From Lachnospiraceae bacterium (GTDB taxonomy: Bacteria; Bacillota; Clostridia; Lachnospirales; Lachnospiraceae), in assembly GCA_030524635.1 (NCBI GenBank), contig JAUNGG010000041.1, positions 1 through 38,098 of the forward strand: 38,098 nt of DNA, read 5' to 3'. Shown here piece after piece: positions 23,279 to 32,023 of the stretch (its first letter is position 1; the number at the start of each line of letters is the position of its first letter). The position numbers and the translations under genes are program-made. The notes below the pieces were generated by a model. That model did not search any database. It saw only the letters and a program-made list of their open reading frames with translations, and was not told where the DNA came from.

Positions 23279-24280
23279 ATGGCTGTTACAATTAAAGATG
23301 TGGCAAGAGCAGCCGGCGTTTCTTATTCTACAGTATCAAGGGCTTTAAATGGGGTTGGTTCAGGAAACAATGAAAAGCGTCAGAGGATCATCCGGATTGC
23401 GGAAGAGATGGGATATATGCCGAACCAGGCGGCAATCAACTTAAAGAAGAGCCGTTCCTATAATATTGGGCTTTATTTTTCTACGATCAGCAGGATGTCA
23501 TCGCCTTATGTACTGCATGAGGTGCTGATGGGGGTGTACAACATTGCAGGAAGCCAGTATAATGTAGTGGTAAAGGGTATTGATATGCACAAGCCTGGAA
23601 CGCTGAATCCCAGCTTTTTTGACGGGATCATCGTGCTGTCTCAGAGAAATGAGGACATTCTTTTTATTGAGGAGGTTCATGAGAAGGATATTCCTATGGT
23701 AATCATCTGCCGGACAGTATTTTTTGATGCTCCCAATGTGACTACAGACGAGGCGGAGGCCATGGGCAAGGCTATGGAGCTTTTGATTCAGAATGGCCAC
23801 AGGAGGATCTGCGTGATCGAGGGCAATGCCAACCTGGATTCTACCAAGGAACGTCACAGAGGCTGGAGGGTAGCCATGCTTCGGAATGGCCTGGATCCGG
23901 ATGCTGTTCCGGTATATCAGGGGAATTACCGCTACACCAGCGGTTATCAGGCGGCCAATCGGATTCTGGAGCAGGGCGGTGAGCTTCCTACAGCAATCCT
24001 GTGCTTTAACGATGAGATGGCCTTCGGTGCCAGAAATGCTATCTATGAGCATGGCCTGACGGTTCCGGGTGATATTTCGCTGACCGGCTTTGACAACTGG
24101 GATCTGTCCGGCTATGCCAATATGAGGCTGACTACAGTCGAGCGAAATATGGGGGAGATTGCCAAGGAAGGAACCCGTGTGCTGCTGCGGAGGCTGGATG
24201 AAGGAGTCATCGACAACAGCAGGATTTATCTGGAGAATAAGCTGATCGTCCGTGATACCGTGAAAAATCTGAATCAATAA
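23279..24280 (+). CDS. LacI family transcriptional regulator
   Basis: A 333-residue sugar-responsive repressor or activator. The helix-turn-helix is VTIKDVARAAGVSYSTVSRA (residues 3-22), followed by the hinge region QAAINLKKSRSYNIGLYF. The periplasmic-binding-like sensor domain covers residues 60-333, with CFNDEMAFGARNAIYEHGL and TGFDNWDLSGYANMRLTTVE as typical blocks. GGAAGGGGAG (23265-23274) sets ATG 23279; the upstream GTG start would overlap this and has no site. It starts 75 bases after the GH28 stop, so both are likely co-transcribed. It is the obvious candidate to bind the TGCAAA-type dyads at 17661-17724 and 19275-19288, which is inference. Confidence 0.94.
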   Translation: MAVTIKDVARAAGVSYSTVSRALNGVGSGNNEKRQRIIRIAEEMGYMPNQAAINLKKSRSYNIGLYFSTISRMSSPYVLHEVLMGVYNIAGSQYNVVVKGIDMHKPGTLNPSFFDGIIVLSQRNEDILFIEEVHEKDIPMVIICRTVFFDAPNVTTDEAEAMGKAMELLIQNGHRRICVIEGNANLDSTKERHRGWRVAMLRNGLDPDAVPVYQGNYRYTSGYQAANRILEQGGELPTAILCFNDEMAFGARNAIYEHGLTVPGDISLTGFDNWDLSGYANMRLTTVERNMGEIAKEGTRVLLRRLDEGVIDNSRIYLENKLIVRDTVKNLNQ

Positions 24281-24327
24281 CCGGATCCATGTGGTAGAAA
24301 GAAAGGGATAGCAGGAGGAAATGAATC

Positions 24328-24852
24328 ATGAAGAAGGTAGAAGATTACGTAAGAAGTATACCGGATTTTCCGGAGCCGGGAATTATTTTCCGGGATGTGA
24401 CCACCATCCTTCAGGATGCAGATGGACTTCATCTGGCAATCGATAAGCTGGTGGAGATGGTAAGCGATCAGGATTTTGATGTGGTAGTGGGGCCGGAGTC
24501 CAGAGGCTTTATTTTCGGTGTTCCGGTGGCTTATGCACTGCACAAGGGATTTGTTCCTGTTCGGAAGAAGGGAAAGCTGCCCTGCGAGACGATTTCCAAG
24601 GAATATGATTTAGAGTACGGCAGTGCCGTAATTGAGATGCATAAGGATTCCATCAAGCCGGGCCAGAAGGTGGTAATTGTGGACGACCTGATCGCCACCG
24701 GAGGAACCATTGAAGCCATCACCCAGATGATCCAGGAGTTAGGCGGAGAAGTGGTGAAGATCTGCTTCGTGATGGAGCTGGCCGGACTGAAGGGCAGAGA
24801 GCGGCTGAAGGATTATGAGGTAGGCTCTGTTATTACTTACGAGGGCAAGTAG
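24328..24852 (+). CDS. apt: Adenine phosphoribosyltransferase
   Basis: A purine salvage enzyme that joins adenine to PRPP to form AMP in the cytoplasm, 174 residues. It begins VRSIPDFPEPGIIFRDVTTI, the standard Apt start. The adenine-binding VVGPESRGFIFG follows, then FVPVRKKGKLP, and the PRPP-binding motif VVIVDDLIATGGTI (about residues 115-128). The end, MELAGLKGRERL, is typical. AGGAGG precedes ATG 24328. A terminator follows directly. Length and motifs are standard for the family. In many clostridia apt stands near the (p)ppGpp synthetase gene, as it does here with one gene between. Confidence 0.97.
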   Translation: MKKVEDYVRSIPDFPEPGIIFRDVTTILQDADGLHLAIDKLVEMVSDQDFDVVVGPESRGFIFGVPVAYALHKGFVPVRKKGKLPCETISKEYDLEYGSAVIEMHKDSIKPGQKVVIVDDLIATGGTIEAITQMIQELGGEVVKICFVMELAGLKGRERLKDYEVGSVITYEGK

Positions 24853-24861
24853 GATTGAAAG

Positions 24862-24898
24862 GCTGGTGCAGCAAAAAACGCAGTACCAGCTTTTTTTT
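24862..24898 (+). terminator. Terminator after apt
   Basis: GCTGGT (24862-24867) pairs with ACCAGC (24885-24890), followed by eight T residues. The MBL-fold gene begins 24 bases further on. Confidence 0.75.
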
Positions 24899-24921
24899 GG
24901 CATATAAAAAGGGAGGAACGT

Positions 24922-25830
24922 ATGATTCGGATCGTAACGGTGATGGATAACCAGATGTCCGGCCATAAGGCGCTGAAGGCGCAGCATGGCTTATCCTTTT
25001 ATATTCAGAAGGATGACACAAGGCTTTTATTCGACTTTGGTTCCGGGCCGGAAACCTGGGAAAATGGAAGGAAGCTTCACGTTCCATTTGAGCAGATCGA
25101 CTATGCGGTGTTCAGCCACAGCCATTATGACCACAGCGGCGGCTTTCTGTGGGCGGCGGAGTATGGCCTGGATGCAGCGGCTGTTTACGGGAGGGAGGAC
25201 TGCTTTTTTCAGGAAAAATATGCCCGGAAGGAGGCGGCTTCCGGGCATAAGCTGTATACCTATTTAGGATGTGGATTTTCCAAGGAGTATGTAATGGCTC
25301 ATACCCGGCAACAATTAGTGTGTGAGGATTGCCTGAAATTAGCAGAAGGCTGCTGGGCTGTGGGGAATTTTCAGCGGGGCACCGATTTTGAGCCCATTCC
25401 TGCAAGGTATGTGAAGGATACTGGAAGCAGGAGAGAAGAGGACAGAGCGGAGAGCGGCAGGGAAGCGGCAGGAAAGGCAGCAGATGGAATCTGGATACCA
25501 GACCAGTTTCAGGATGAGATCTGCCTGGCGCTGGAGATTGACGGCGGAAAGGGGCTGGCGGTAGCTGCAGGCTGCAGCCACCCCGGCATCATCAATATGC
25601 TCCGCACTGTGGAGGCTCGGCTTAAAAAGCCAGTAAAAGCTGTGATCGGCGGGGTCCACCTGTCAAAGGCAGAGGATTACAGAATTTCCCAGACAGTGCA
25701 GGCATTTCGAACCCTGGGAGTGGAGTTTGCCGCCCTGAATCACTGCTCTGGAGACCGGATTGACAGGGAGCTTAAGGCGCAGAAGATTGAAAGCTGCCAT
25801 CTTGGGGTGGGAGATTGTCTGTATTTATGA
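24922..25830 (+). CDS. MBL-fold metallo-hydrolase (COG1237 type)
   Basis: A 302-residue metallo-beta-lactamase-fold protein resembling the COG1237 group, which includes a dihydropterin-methylaminobenzene phosphate synthase. It begins with IRIVTVMDNQMSGHKAL and the family's GLSFYIQKDDTRLLFDFGSG. The metal motif is SHSHYDHSGG (residues 70-79). Further ligands appear in AAGCSHPGIINMLR and GGVHLSKAE, and ALNHCSGD precedes the C-terminus. A variable insertion rich in Glu, Arg and Ala occupies about residues 167-195. GGGAGG (24910-24915) sets ATG 24922. The biological substrate is unknown. It is flanked by a terminator and the promoter of the next gene, so it may be transcribed alone. Confidence 0.88.
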   Translation: MIRIVTVMDNQMSGHKALKAQHGLSFYIQKDDTRLLFDFGSGPETWENGRKLHVPFEQIDYAVFSHSHYDHSGGFLWAAEYGLDAAAVYGREDCFFQEKYARKEAASGHKLYTYLGCGFSKEYVMAHTRQQLVCEDCLKLAEGCWAVGNFQRGTDFEPIPARYVKDTGSRREEDRAESGREAAGKAADGIWIPDQFQDEICLALEIDGGKGLAVAAGCSHPGIINMLRTVEARLKKPVKAVIGGVHLSKAEDYRISQTVQAFRTLGVEFAALNHCSGDRIDRELKAQKIESCHLGVGDCLYL

Positions 25831-25837
25831 CTTTTAC

Positions 25838-25866
25838 TTGCTTTTTTAGACAAAAAAATTTATAAT
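25838..25866 (+). promoter_or_regulatory. Promoter of the (p)ppGpp synthetase gene
   Basis: TTGCTT (25838-25843), a 17-base spacer and a perfect TATAAT (25861-25866), ending 37 bases before the start codon and just after the MBL-fold stop. Confidence 0.65.
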
Positions 25867-25903
25867 ACGTAATATCTTATGGAGAGAACAGGTAGGTATT
25901 CAA

Positions 25904-28189
25904 ATGGTAGATAGAGAATTGAAAGAAAAACTGGATATCGAACTGGAAGCACCGGCTTCATTCACCAGTCCGGAAACGCTGTACGACGATCTGATCCAGG
26001 GGATACGTCGTTATCACCCTTCGGATGATATCAGCATGATTGAAAAGGCTTATCAGATAGCCGCAGAGGCTCATAAGGAACAGAAGCGAAAGTCAGGGGA
26101 GCCCTATATCATTCATCCGCTGTGTGTAGCCATCATACTGGCTGATCTGGAGATGGATAAGGAGACCATCGTGGCGGCCATTCTTCATGATGTGGTGGAG
26201 GATACGGTCATGACACTGGATCAGCTGCGGGCTGAGTTCGGTGACGAGGTGGCCCTGCTGGTGGACGGCGTTACCAAGCTGACTCAGCTTTCCTGGTCGG
26301 CGGATAAGGTAGAGCTGCAGGCAGAGAACCTGCGGAAGATGTTCCTTGCCATGGCGAAGGATATCCGTGTGATCTTGATCAAGCTGGCTGACCGTCTCCA
26401 TAATATGCGGACTCTGCAGTTCCAGACTCCGGCGAAGCAGAAGGAGAAGGCCAGAGAGACACTGGATATTTATTCGCCCATTGCCCACCGCCTTGGTATT
26501 TCCAAGATCAAGGTAGAATTAGACGATCTGTCGTTAAAGTATCTGGAGCCGGAGGTTTACTATGATCTGTCAGAGAAGATCTCTCTGCGGAAGGATGCCA
26601 GGGAAGCCTTTGTAAGTGAGATCGTAAGTGAAGTAAAGCAGCATATGAAGGATGCGGAGATCGAGGCCAAGGTAGACGGACGCGTGAAGCATTTCTTCAG
26701 CATTTACCGGAAGATGGTCAATCAGAACAAGACACTGGACCAGATCTATGATCTGTTTGCCGTGCGCATCATCGTGGAGTCGGTGAAGGACTGCTATGCA
26801 GCCCTGGGCGTGATCCACGAGCTGTATAAGCCGATCCCGGGACGTTTTAAAGATTATATTGCAATGCCGAAGCCCAATATGTACCAGTCGCTGCATACCA
26901 CGCTGATCAGCAGCAGCGGCCAGCCCTTTGAGATCCAGATCCGTACCTTTGAGATGCACCGGACGGCAGAGTACGGTATTGCGGCACATTGGAAATATAA
27001 AGAGAGCGGAAGCGGACAGGTGGCTGCCGGAAACGAGGAGGCGAAGCTAAGCTGGCTGCGCCAGATCCTGGAATGGCAGAGGGACACCGACGATTCCAAG
27101 GAATTTTTAAGTCTGATCAAGAGCGATTTAAACCTGTTTTCCGATACGGTTTACTGCTTTACCCCTTCCGGTGATGTGAAGAACCTGCCAAGCGGGTCAA
27201 CGCCCATCGATTTTGCCTACTCCATTCACAGTGCAGTAGGAAACAAGATGGTGGGAGCCAGGGTAAACGGCAAGCTGGTAAATATTGATTATGTGATCCA
27301 GAATGGTGACCGGATCGAGATTATTACATCACAGAATTCCAAAGGGCCCAGCCGGGATTGGCTGTCCCTGGTAAAGAGCACCCAGGCAAAGAATAAGATC
27401 AACCAGTGGTTTAAGGCGGAGCTGAAGGAGGACAACATCCTCCGGGGCAAGGAGATGATTGACCGTTACTGCAAGGCCAAAGGCATTAACTATTCTGAGA
27501 TCAGCAAGCAGGAATTCATGGAAAAGGTTATGAGCCGGTACGCCTTCCGGGACTGGGATTCCGTGCTGGCATCCATCGGGCACGGCGGCCTGAAGGAGGG
27601 CCAGGTCATCAATAAGATGCTGGAGGAGCGGGAGAAGAAGCGCAAGAAGGAGATCACCGATGCCAGCGTCTTAAATGAGCTGACAGATATGACCGGCGGA
27701 AAGGTTCCTGAGATCGCAAAGAAGTCTAAGAGCGGCATTGTGGTAAAGGGAATCCATGATCTGGCAGTGCGTTTCTCCAAGTGCTGCAGCCCGGTGCCGG
27801 GAGATGAGATCGTAGGCTTTGTTACCAGAGGACGAGGCATTTCCATCCATCGGACTGACTGCGTGAATATGATTAATCTGCCGGAGGATGAACGCTCCCG
27901 GCTGATCGATGCGGAGTGGCAGAAGGCGGAGGCAGACAGCGGAAGCACCACCTACTCCACGGAGATCAAGGTATATGCGAATAACCGGATCGGCCTGTTT
28001 GTGGATATCTCCAAGGTGTTTACAGAGAAGCAGATCGACATTACCTCCATGAACGTGCGTACCAGCAAGCAGGGCAAGGCTACGATCACCATGACCTTTG
28101 ATATTCATGGAGTGGAGGAATTAAACCGCCTGACGGATAAGATCCGCCAGATTGACAGCATTCTGGATATTGAGCGGTCCACAGGCTGA
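25904..28189 (+). CDS. relA: Bifunctional (p)ppGpp synthetase/hydrolase (Rsh)
   Basis: The long RelA/SpoT homologue that makes and degrades the stringent-response alarmones, 761 residues. The N-terminal HD hydrolase domain is intact, with His71 (YIIHPLCVA) and His95-Asp96 in LHDVVEDT, so it should be active for breakdown. The synthetase domain shows RVKHFFSIYRKM and KPNMYQSLHTTLI. A TGS domain follows (CFTPSGDVKNLPSGSTPIDF), then a helical and zinc-finger-like part with KCCSPVPGDEI, and a C-terminal ACT domain (IKVYANNRIGLFVDISKVF). GTAGG-like sequence precedes ATG 25904. The order apt - MBL - rsh - MBL hydrolase - hemZ - hisS - aspS resembles other clostridia, where rsh precedes hemZ and hisS. 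Confidence 0.97.
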   Translation: MVDRELKEKLDIELEAPASFTSPETLYDDLIQGIRRYHPSDDISMIEKAYQIAAEAHKEQKRKSGEPYIIHPLCVAIILADLEMDKETIVAAILHDVVEDTVMTLDQLRAEFGDEVALLVDGVTKLTQLSWSADKVELQAENLRKMFLAMAKDIRVILIKLADRLHNMRTLQFQTPAKQKEKARETLDIYSPIAHRLGISKIKVELDDLSLKYLEPEVYYDLSEKISLRKDAREAFVSEIVSEVKQHMKDAEIEAKVDGRVKHFFSIYRKMVNQNKTLDQIYDLFAVRIIVESVKDCYAALGVIHELYKPIPGRFKDYIAMPKPNMYQSLHTTLISSSGQPFEIQIRTFEMHRTAEYGIAAHWKYKESGSGQVAAGNEEAKLSWLRQILEWQRDTDDSKEFLSLIKSDLNLFSDTVYCFTPSGDVKNLPSGSTPIDFAYSIHSAVGNKMVGARVNGKLVNIDYVIQNGDRIEIITSQNSKGPSRDWLSLVKSTQAKNKINQWFKAELKEDNILRGKEMIDRYCKAKGINYSEISKQEFMEKVMSRYAFRDWDSVLASIGHGGLKEGQVINKMLEEREKKRKKEITDASVLNELTDMTGGKVPEIAKKSKSGIVVKGIHDLAVRFSKCCSPVPGDEIVGFVTRGRGISIHRTDCVNMINLPEDERSRLIDAEWQKAEADSGSTTYSTEIKVYANNRIGLFVDISKVFTEKQIDITSMNVRTSKQGKATITMTFDIHGVEELNRLTDKIRQIDSILDIERSTG

Positions 28190-28195
28190 TGACAG

Positions 28196-28226
28196 GCTCT
28201 CCGGAAATTTCCGGAGAGCTTTCCTT
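28196..28226 (+). terminator. Palindromic terminator after rsh
   Basis: GCTCTCCGGAAA and TTTCCGGAGAGC (28196-28219) form a perfect 24-base palindrome, followed by TTTCCTT. The T-run is broken, so it may only partly terminate. Confidence 0.6.
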
Positions 28227-28234
28227 ACAATAAG

Positions 28235-28263
28235 GGTAACGGTTCCGTGCTTTTTCCGTTACC
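28235..28263 (+). other. Second stem-loop before the MBL hydrolase gene
   Basis: GGTAACGG (28235-28242) pairs perfectly with CCGTTACC (28256-28263), with a T-rich loop. It lies between the palindrome and the next ribosome site and has no T-run after it. Confidence 0.5.
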
Positions 28264-28310
28264 AATATGGGCCGATTTTAACTGTGCCCTGTAAAAAAGA
28301 GGAGAGAGAT

Positions 28311-28955
28311 ATGGGAAAATTAAGGATTAAAAGTAATGTGATCGGTATGATCGGAACCAACTGTTATATTGTGTATGATGATGAAATCAAGAAGGCTGTG
28401 ATCATTGATCCGGCAGAAAACAGCTCCTTTATCTTAAATCAATGCTGTGAACTGGGAGTGGTGCCTGTGGCAGTGCTGCTGACCCACGGCCATGCAGATC
28501 ATATTGGTGCAGTGCCGGATCTGGTGCGGGCATTCCGGCTTCCTGTCTATGCCGGAAAAGGAGAGGCAAAGCTTTTGGAGGATCCGTCCTTAAATCTTTC
28601 TGCCAATTTCGGTGAGATGATGTCCGTGAAGCAGGCAGAACTGCTGGAGGATGGCCAGGAGCTGTCTCTTCTGGGGAGGAACTGGAAGGTGATTGCCACT
28701 CCAGGCCATACATCAGGAAGTGTGTGCTATTATCTGGAGAAGGAAACGGTATTGTTTTCCGGAGATACTCTGTTCTGCGAGTCTTATGGGCGGACGGATT
28801 TTCCCACAGGAAGTTCCAGAGACTTGATCCAGTCCGTGACGGAAAAGCTTTTGACGCTGCCGGAGGATGTGACCGTATATCCAGGCCATGAATGTCAGAC
28901 CAGCATCGGACATGAAAAAAAGTATAATCCGCTGGCATCTTACCGGAGATATTAA
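28311..28955 (+). CDS. MBL-fold hydrolase, glyoxalase II-like (YqgX type)
   Basis: A 214-residue metallo-beta-lactamase-fold hydrolase similar to YqgX/hydroxyacylglutathione hydrolase-like proteins. The first strand region is NVIGMIGTNCYIVYDDEIKK. The metal motif is LLTHGHADHIGAV with HxHxDH, the later ligands are in TPGHTSGSVCYYLE and LFSGDTLFCESYGRTDFPTG, and the C-terminus has VYPGHECQTSIGHEK. These are all the usual blocks of the small Firmicutes branch. GAGGAGAG precedes ATG 28311; the longer frame upstream lies over the hairpins and is not coding. It starts 25 bases before hemZ, so the two probably form one transcript. The physiological thioester substrate is unknown. Confidence 0.92.
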   Translation: MGKLRIKSNVIGMIGTNCYIVYDDEIKKAVIIDPAENSSFILNQCCELGVVPVAVLLTHGHADHIGAVPDLVRAFRLPVYAGKGEAKLLEDPSLNLSANFGEMMSVKQAELLEDGQELSLLGRNWKVIATPGHTSGSVCYYLEKETVLFSGDTLFCESYGRTDFPTGSSRDLIQSVTEKLLTLPEDVTVYPGHECQTSIGHEKKYNPLASYRRY

Positions 28956-28980
28956 GATATAGATAGGAGTTTTTAAATTC

Positions 28981-30594
28981 ATGATAATTGGATTGCATTT
29001 GGATGAAAATGCGTTTGAACAGGATATCCGGGAGCTTTTGATGGCTTTTTATCCGGGAGCAGCCTTCGTGTATGGCGACCGGGCACAGGCGGAGCAGCTG
29101 GCTGCAGAGAAGGAGAAAGCAGGACTGGACCGGATGGTCACCGGACGCTTTCTGGAAGGGATGCAGTATGAGCTGAAGGTGGAACGGCCGGAGAACCGGA
29201 CAGGGGAAGCAGCTGCTTCGAATCATGAAATGGAACAGGCTGCACAGAGGCGGCAGGAGCTGTTAGAGCATGCAAGCCCTGTGATTCAGAAAGGACTGGA
29301 GGCAGCCAGAGAAAATCTTCCCTTCCAGATCAACCGGGATGACCGGGCAGAAACGAAAAATAAGATCAAGCGCCGATTGTATTTCCTTCTGGCTCTGGAT
29401 ACCGGGCATCCGCTTCCATGGGGAGCGCTGACCGGCATCCGGCCGGTAAAGATACCAGAAGGAAAGCTGGCAGAGGGCTGGGAGGAGGACCAGATTTCTT
29501 CCTACATGGAGGAACATTATCTGACTGGAGAAAAGAAGCGGAAGCTAAGTCTGGAGATTGCCCGTGAGGAGCGGCGTCTGCTGCATACGCTGGATTACCA
29601 GAAGGGTTACAGCCTGTATGTGGGAATCCCATTCTGTCCTACCACCTGCCTGTACTGCTCCTTTACCTCCTATCCCATTGCCAAGTGGACCAGCCGGCTG
29701 GAAGAATATCTGGATATTCTGGAACAGGAGCTGGTGATCACCAGGGATTCGGTGGGAGATGGAAAGGAGCTGCAGACCATCTATGTAGGCGGCGGAACGC
29801 CTACCTCTCTGCCGGAGCCGCAGCTTGCCAGACTGATGGATATGATCTGCAGTACCTTTGATTTTTCCGGGGTGAAGGAGTTTACTGTGGAGGCCGGGCG
29901 GCCGGACAGTATTACGGAAGAGAAGCTGCGGATCTTAAAGGAGCATGGTGTCAGCCGGATCTCCATTAACCCCCAGTCCATGAATCAGAAGACGCTGGAT
30001 CTGATTGGAAGGCGGCACACGGTAGAGCAGGTGACGGAAGTATTTTTGATGGCGCGGCAGGCTGGATTTGACAATATTAACATGGACATTATCCTGGGGC
30101 TTCCTGGGGAATTAAAGGAAGAAGTCACCCACACCTTGGATGTGATCCATAAGCTGGGGCCGGAAAGCCTGACGGTGCATTGTCTGGCATTGAAGCGGGC
30201 AGCCAGGCTGAACCTGGAGAAGGACCGCTACGCAGGTTATCCTATGGCTTCCGGCCAGCTGATTGATGAGCTGGTGGAGCTGGCGGCAGAAGAAGCGCGG
30301 TCTATGGATATGGTGCCGTATTACCTGTACCGGCAGAAGAATATGGCGGGAAATCTGGAAAATGTAGGATATGCCTCCGGGAATAAGGCATGTCTGTACA
30401 ATATCCTGATGATGGAGGAAAAGCATACCGTCATCGGCTGCGGCGCCGGAACCACCACAAAGGTGGTGATTCCATCGGAAAACCGGGTGGAACGGCTGGA
30501 GAATATCAAGAATATCCAGGATTATCTGCCTCGGTATCAGGAGGTGCTGGAGAAGAAGCGAAGATTCCTCTCTGAGATGATGGAAAAAACCTGA
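28981..30594 (+). CDS. hemZ: Coproporphyrinogen III dehydrogenase HemZ (radical SAM)
   Basis: An oxygen-independent coproporphyrinogen oxidase-like radical SAM enzyme, 537 residues. The N-terminal 180 residues are specific to HemZ, with KRRLYFLLALDTG and WGALTGIRPVKIPEG. The radical SAM core starts at YVGIPFCPTTCLYCSF with the CxxxCxxC cluster motif. Then come IYVGGGTPTSL (the GGE-like glycine motif), RISINPQSMNQKTLDLIGR and DIILGLPGE. The C-terminal part, YYLYRQKNMAGNLENVGYA and VIGCGAGTTTKV, is characteristic of HemZ. AGGAG (28965-28969) sets ATG 28981. A hemN-type function in haem synthesis is inferred; true coproporphyrinogen activity is not assured in organisms without a complete haem pathway. 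The preceding MBL gene is in the same operon. Confidence 0.95.
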   Translation: MIIGLHLDENAFEQDIRELLMAFYPGAAFVYGDRAQAEQLAAEKEKAGLDRMVTGRFLEGMQYELKVERPENRTGEAAASNHEMEQAAQRRQELLEHASPVIQKGLEAARENLPFQINRDDRAETKNKIKRRLYFLLALDTGHPLPWGALTGIRPVKIPEGKLAEGWEEDQISSYMEEHYLTGEKKRKLSLEIAREERRLLHTLDYQKGYSLYVGIPFCPTTCLYCSFTSYPIAKWTSRLEEYLDILEQELVITRDSVGDGKELQTIYVGGGTPTSLPEPQLARLMDMICSTFDFSGVKEFTVEAGRPDSITEEKLRILKEHGVSRISINPQSMNQKTLDLIGRRHTVEQVTEVFLMARQAGFDNINMDIILGLPGELKEEVTHTLDVIHKLGPESLTVHCLALKRAARLNLEKDRYAGYPMASGQLIDELVELAAEEARSMDMVPYYLYRQKNMAGNLENVGYASGNKACLYNILMMEEKHTVIGCGAGTTTKVVIPSENRVERLENIKNIQDYLPRYQEVLEKKRRFLSEMMEKT

Positions 30595-30651
30595 ATGGGA
30601 AAGGCGCGGAAAATTGGAATATAAAATCCAAGAGCGCATCCGAGAAAATAC

Positions 30652-30679
30652 TTGCAAATTCAGTAAAGTAGGGTAAACT
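30652..30679 (+). promoter_or_regulatory. Probable promoter of hisS-aspS
   Basis: TTGCAA (30652-30657), a 16-base spacer and TAAACT (30674-30679), 27 bases before hisS. Both hexamers are moderate matches. No T-box leader is seen: the leader is too short. Confidence 0.5.
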
Positions 30680-30706
30680 AATAGAGGTGAAGAGGAGAGA
30701 GCAATT

Positions 30707-31978
30707 ATGGCATTGAAAAAAAAGCCGGTAACCGGCATGAAGGATGTCCTGCCTGCAGAGATGCAGATCCGGGAATATGTGATGAATCAGATCAAGGAAA
30801 CCTACAAAAAGTTTGGATTTTCTCAGATCGAGACTCCGTGTGTGGAGCACATTGAGAACCTGACCAGCAAGCAGGGCGGAGATAATGAGAAGCTGATCTT
30901 TAAGATCTTAAAGAGAGGGGATAAGCTGGATGTGGCGGCTGCTCAGACAGAAGCCGACGTGGTGGACGGCGGTCTGCGCTACGATCTGACCCTTCCGCTT
31001 TCCAGATATTATTCCAATAACGCAGCTAACCTTCCGGCTCCCTTTAAGGCGCTGCAGATGGGTAGCGTGTGGAGAGCCGACCGCCCTCAGAAGGGACGCT
31101 TCCGCCAGTTTGTCCAGTGTGATATTGATATTTTAGGCGATCCTACCTGCCTGGCAGAGATCGAGCTGATCCTGGCAACCACAACCGCCTTAGGAAAGAT
31201 CTGCCCCGGCAATTCCTTTACGGTGCGGATCAATGACAGAGGGATCTTACGAGGCATGGCAGCCTACTGCGGATTCCCGGAGGAGGCCTACGACCAGATC
31301 TTTATTACTCTGGATAAGATGGATAAGATCGGAATGGACGGCGTGAAGGCAGAGCTTCTGGAGGCAGGCTACAGCCAGGAGCAGGTGACAAAATATTTAA
31401 GCCTGTTCTCTGATTTTGCAGATAATGCAGAGGGCGTCCGCAGGATGGGCCAGGTGCTTGCAGAGGCAGGCGCCATCAAGGCAGAAACCTGCGAGAATCT
31501 GGCACACATTATGGATACGGTGCAGGATGTGGCAGAGGCAGAATTTACCCTGGCATTTGACCCTACCCTGGTGCGTGGGATGTCCTATTATACCGGAACG
31601 ATTTTTGAAGTTTCCATGGAAGGCTTCGGCGGTTCTGTGGCAGGCGGCGGCCGTTATGATAAGATGATCGGCAAGTTTACCGGAATGGAGACGCCGGCAT
31701 GTGGATTTTCCATTGGATTTGAGCGGATCGTTACCATTCTGCTGGATCAGAACTTTACTGTCCCAGGGGGAATGGCGAAGAAGGCATATCTGTTTGAAAA
31801 GGGTGTCAGCCAGGAGGTGCTGAGCCAGGTGATCCGGGAGGCATCCGCAGAGCGGAAGGCCGGCGTACAGGTTTTAGTGGCGCAGATGAATAAGAATAAG
31901 AAATTCCAGAAGGAGCAGCTTTTAAAGGAAGGCTATGAGGAATTTAAGGAGTTTTATAAGGATGCGCTGAAGAAATAG
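30707..31978 (+). CDS. hisS: Histidine-tRNA ligase
   Basis: A class II aminoacyl-tRNA synthetase that charges tRNA-His, 423 residues. Motif 1 is within KPVTGMKDVLPAEMQIREYV (residues 4-23), then GFSQIETPCVEHIE, and motif 2 is KALQMGSVWRADRPQKGRFR followed by QFVQCDIDILG. The histidine-binding loop is LVRGMSYYTGTIFEV, and motif 3 is ACGFSIGFERIV. The anticodon-binding domain at the C-terminus is shorter than in E. coli but present (about residues 335-423). GAGGAGAG precedes ATG 30707. The gene pairs with aspS 45 bases downstream, a common pair in Firmicutes. Confidence 0.97.
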   Translation: MALKKKPVTGMKDVLPAEMQIREYVMNQIKETYKKFGFSQIETPCVEHIENLTSKQGGDNEKLIFKILKRGDKLDVAAAQTEADVVDGGLRYDLTLPLSRYYSNNAANLPAPFKALQMGSVWRADRPQKGRFRQFVQCDIDILGDPTCLAEIELILATTTALGKICPGNSFTVRINDRGILRGMAAYCGFPEEAYDQIFITLDKMDKIGMDGVKAELLEAGYSQEQVTKYLSLFSDFADNAEGVRRMGQVLAEAGAIKAETCENLAHIMDTVQDVAEAEFTLAFDPTLVRGMSYYTGTIFEVSMEGFGGSVAGGGRYDKMIGKFTGMETPACGFSIGFERIVTILLDQNFTVPGGMAKKAYLFEKGVSQEVLSQVIREASAERKAGVQVLVAQMNKNKKFQKEQLLKEGYEEFKEFYKDALKK

Positions 31979-32023
31979 AATATACTGAGAGATTACAGGT
32001 ATGAAAAAAAGGAGAGTATCATT

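Noticed and set aside
30600-30706. T-box riboswitch before hisS-aspS
   Set aside because: The leader between the predicted promoter and hisS is under 30 bases, far too short for a T-box.
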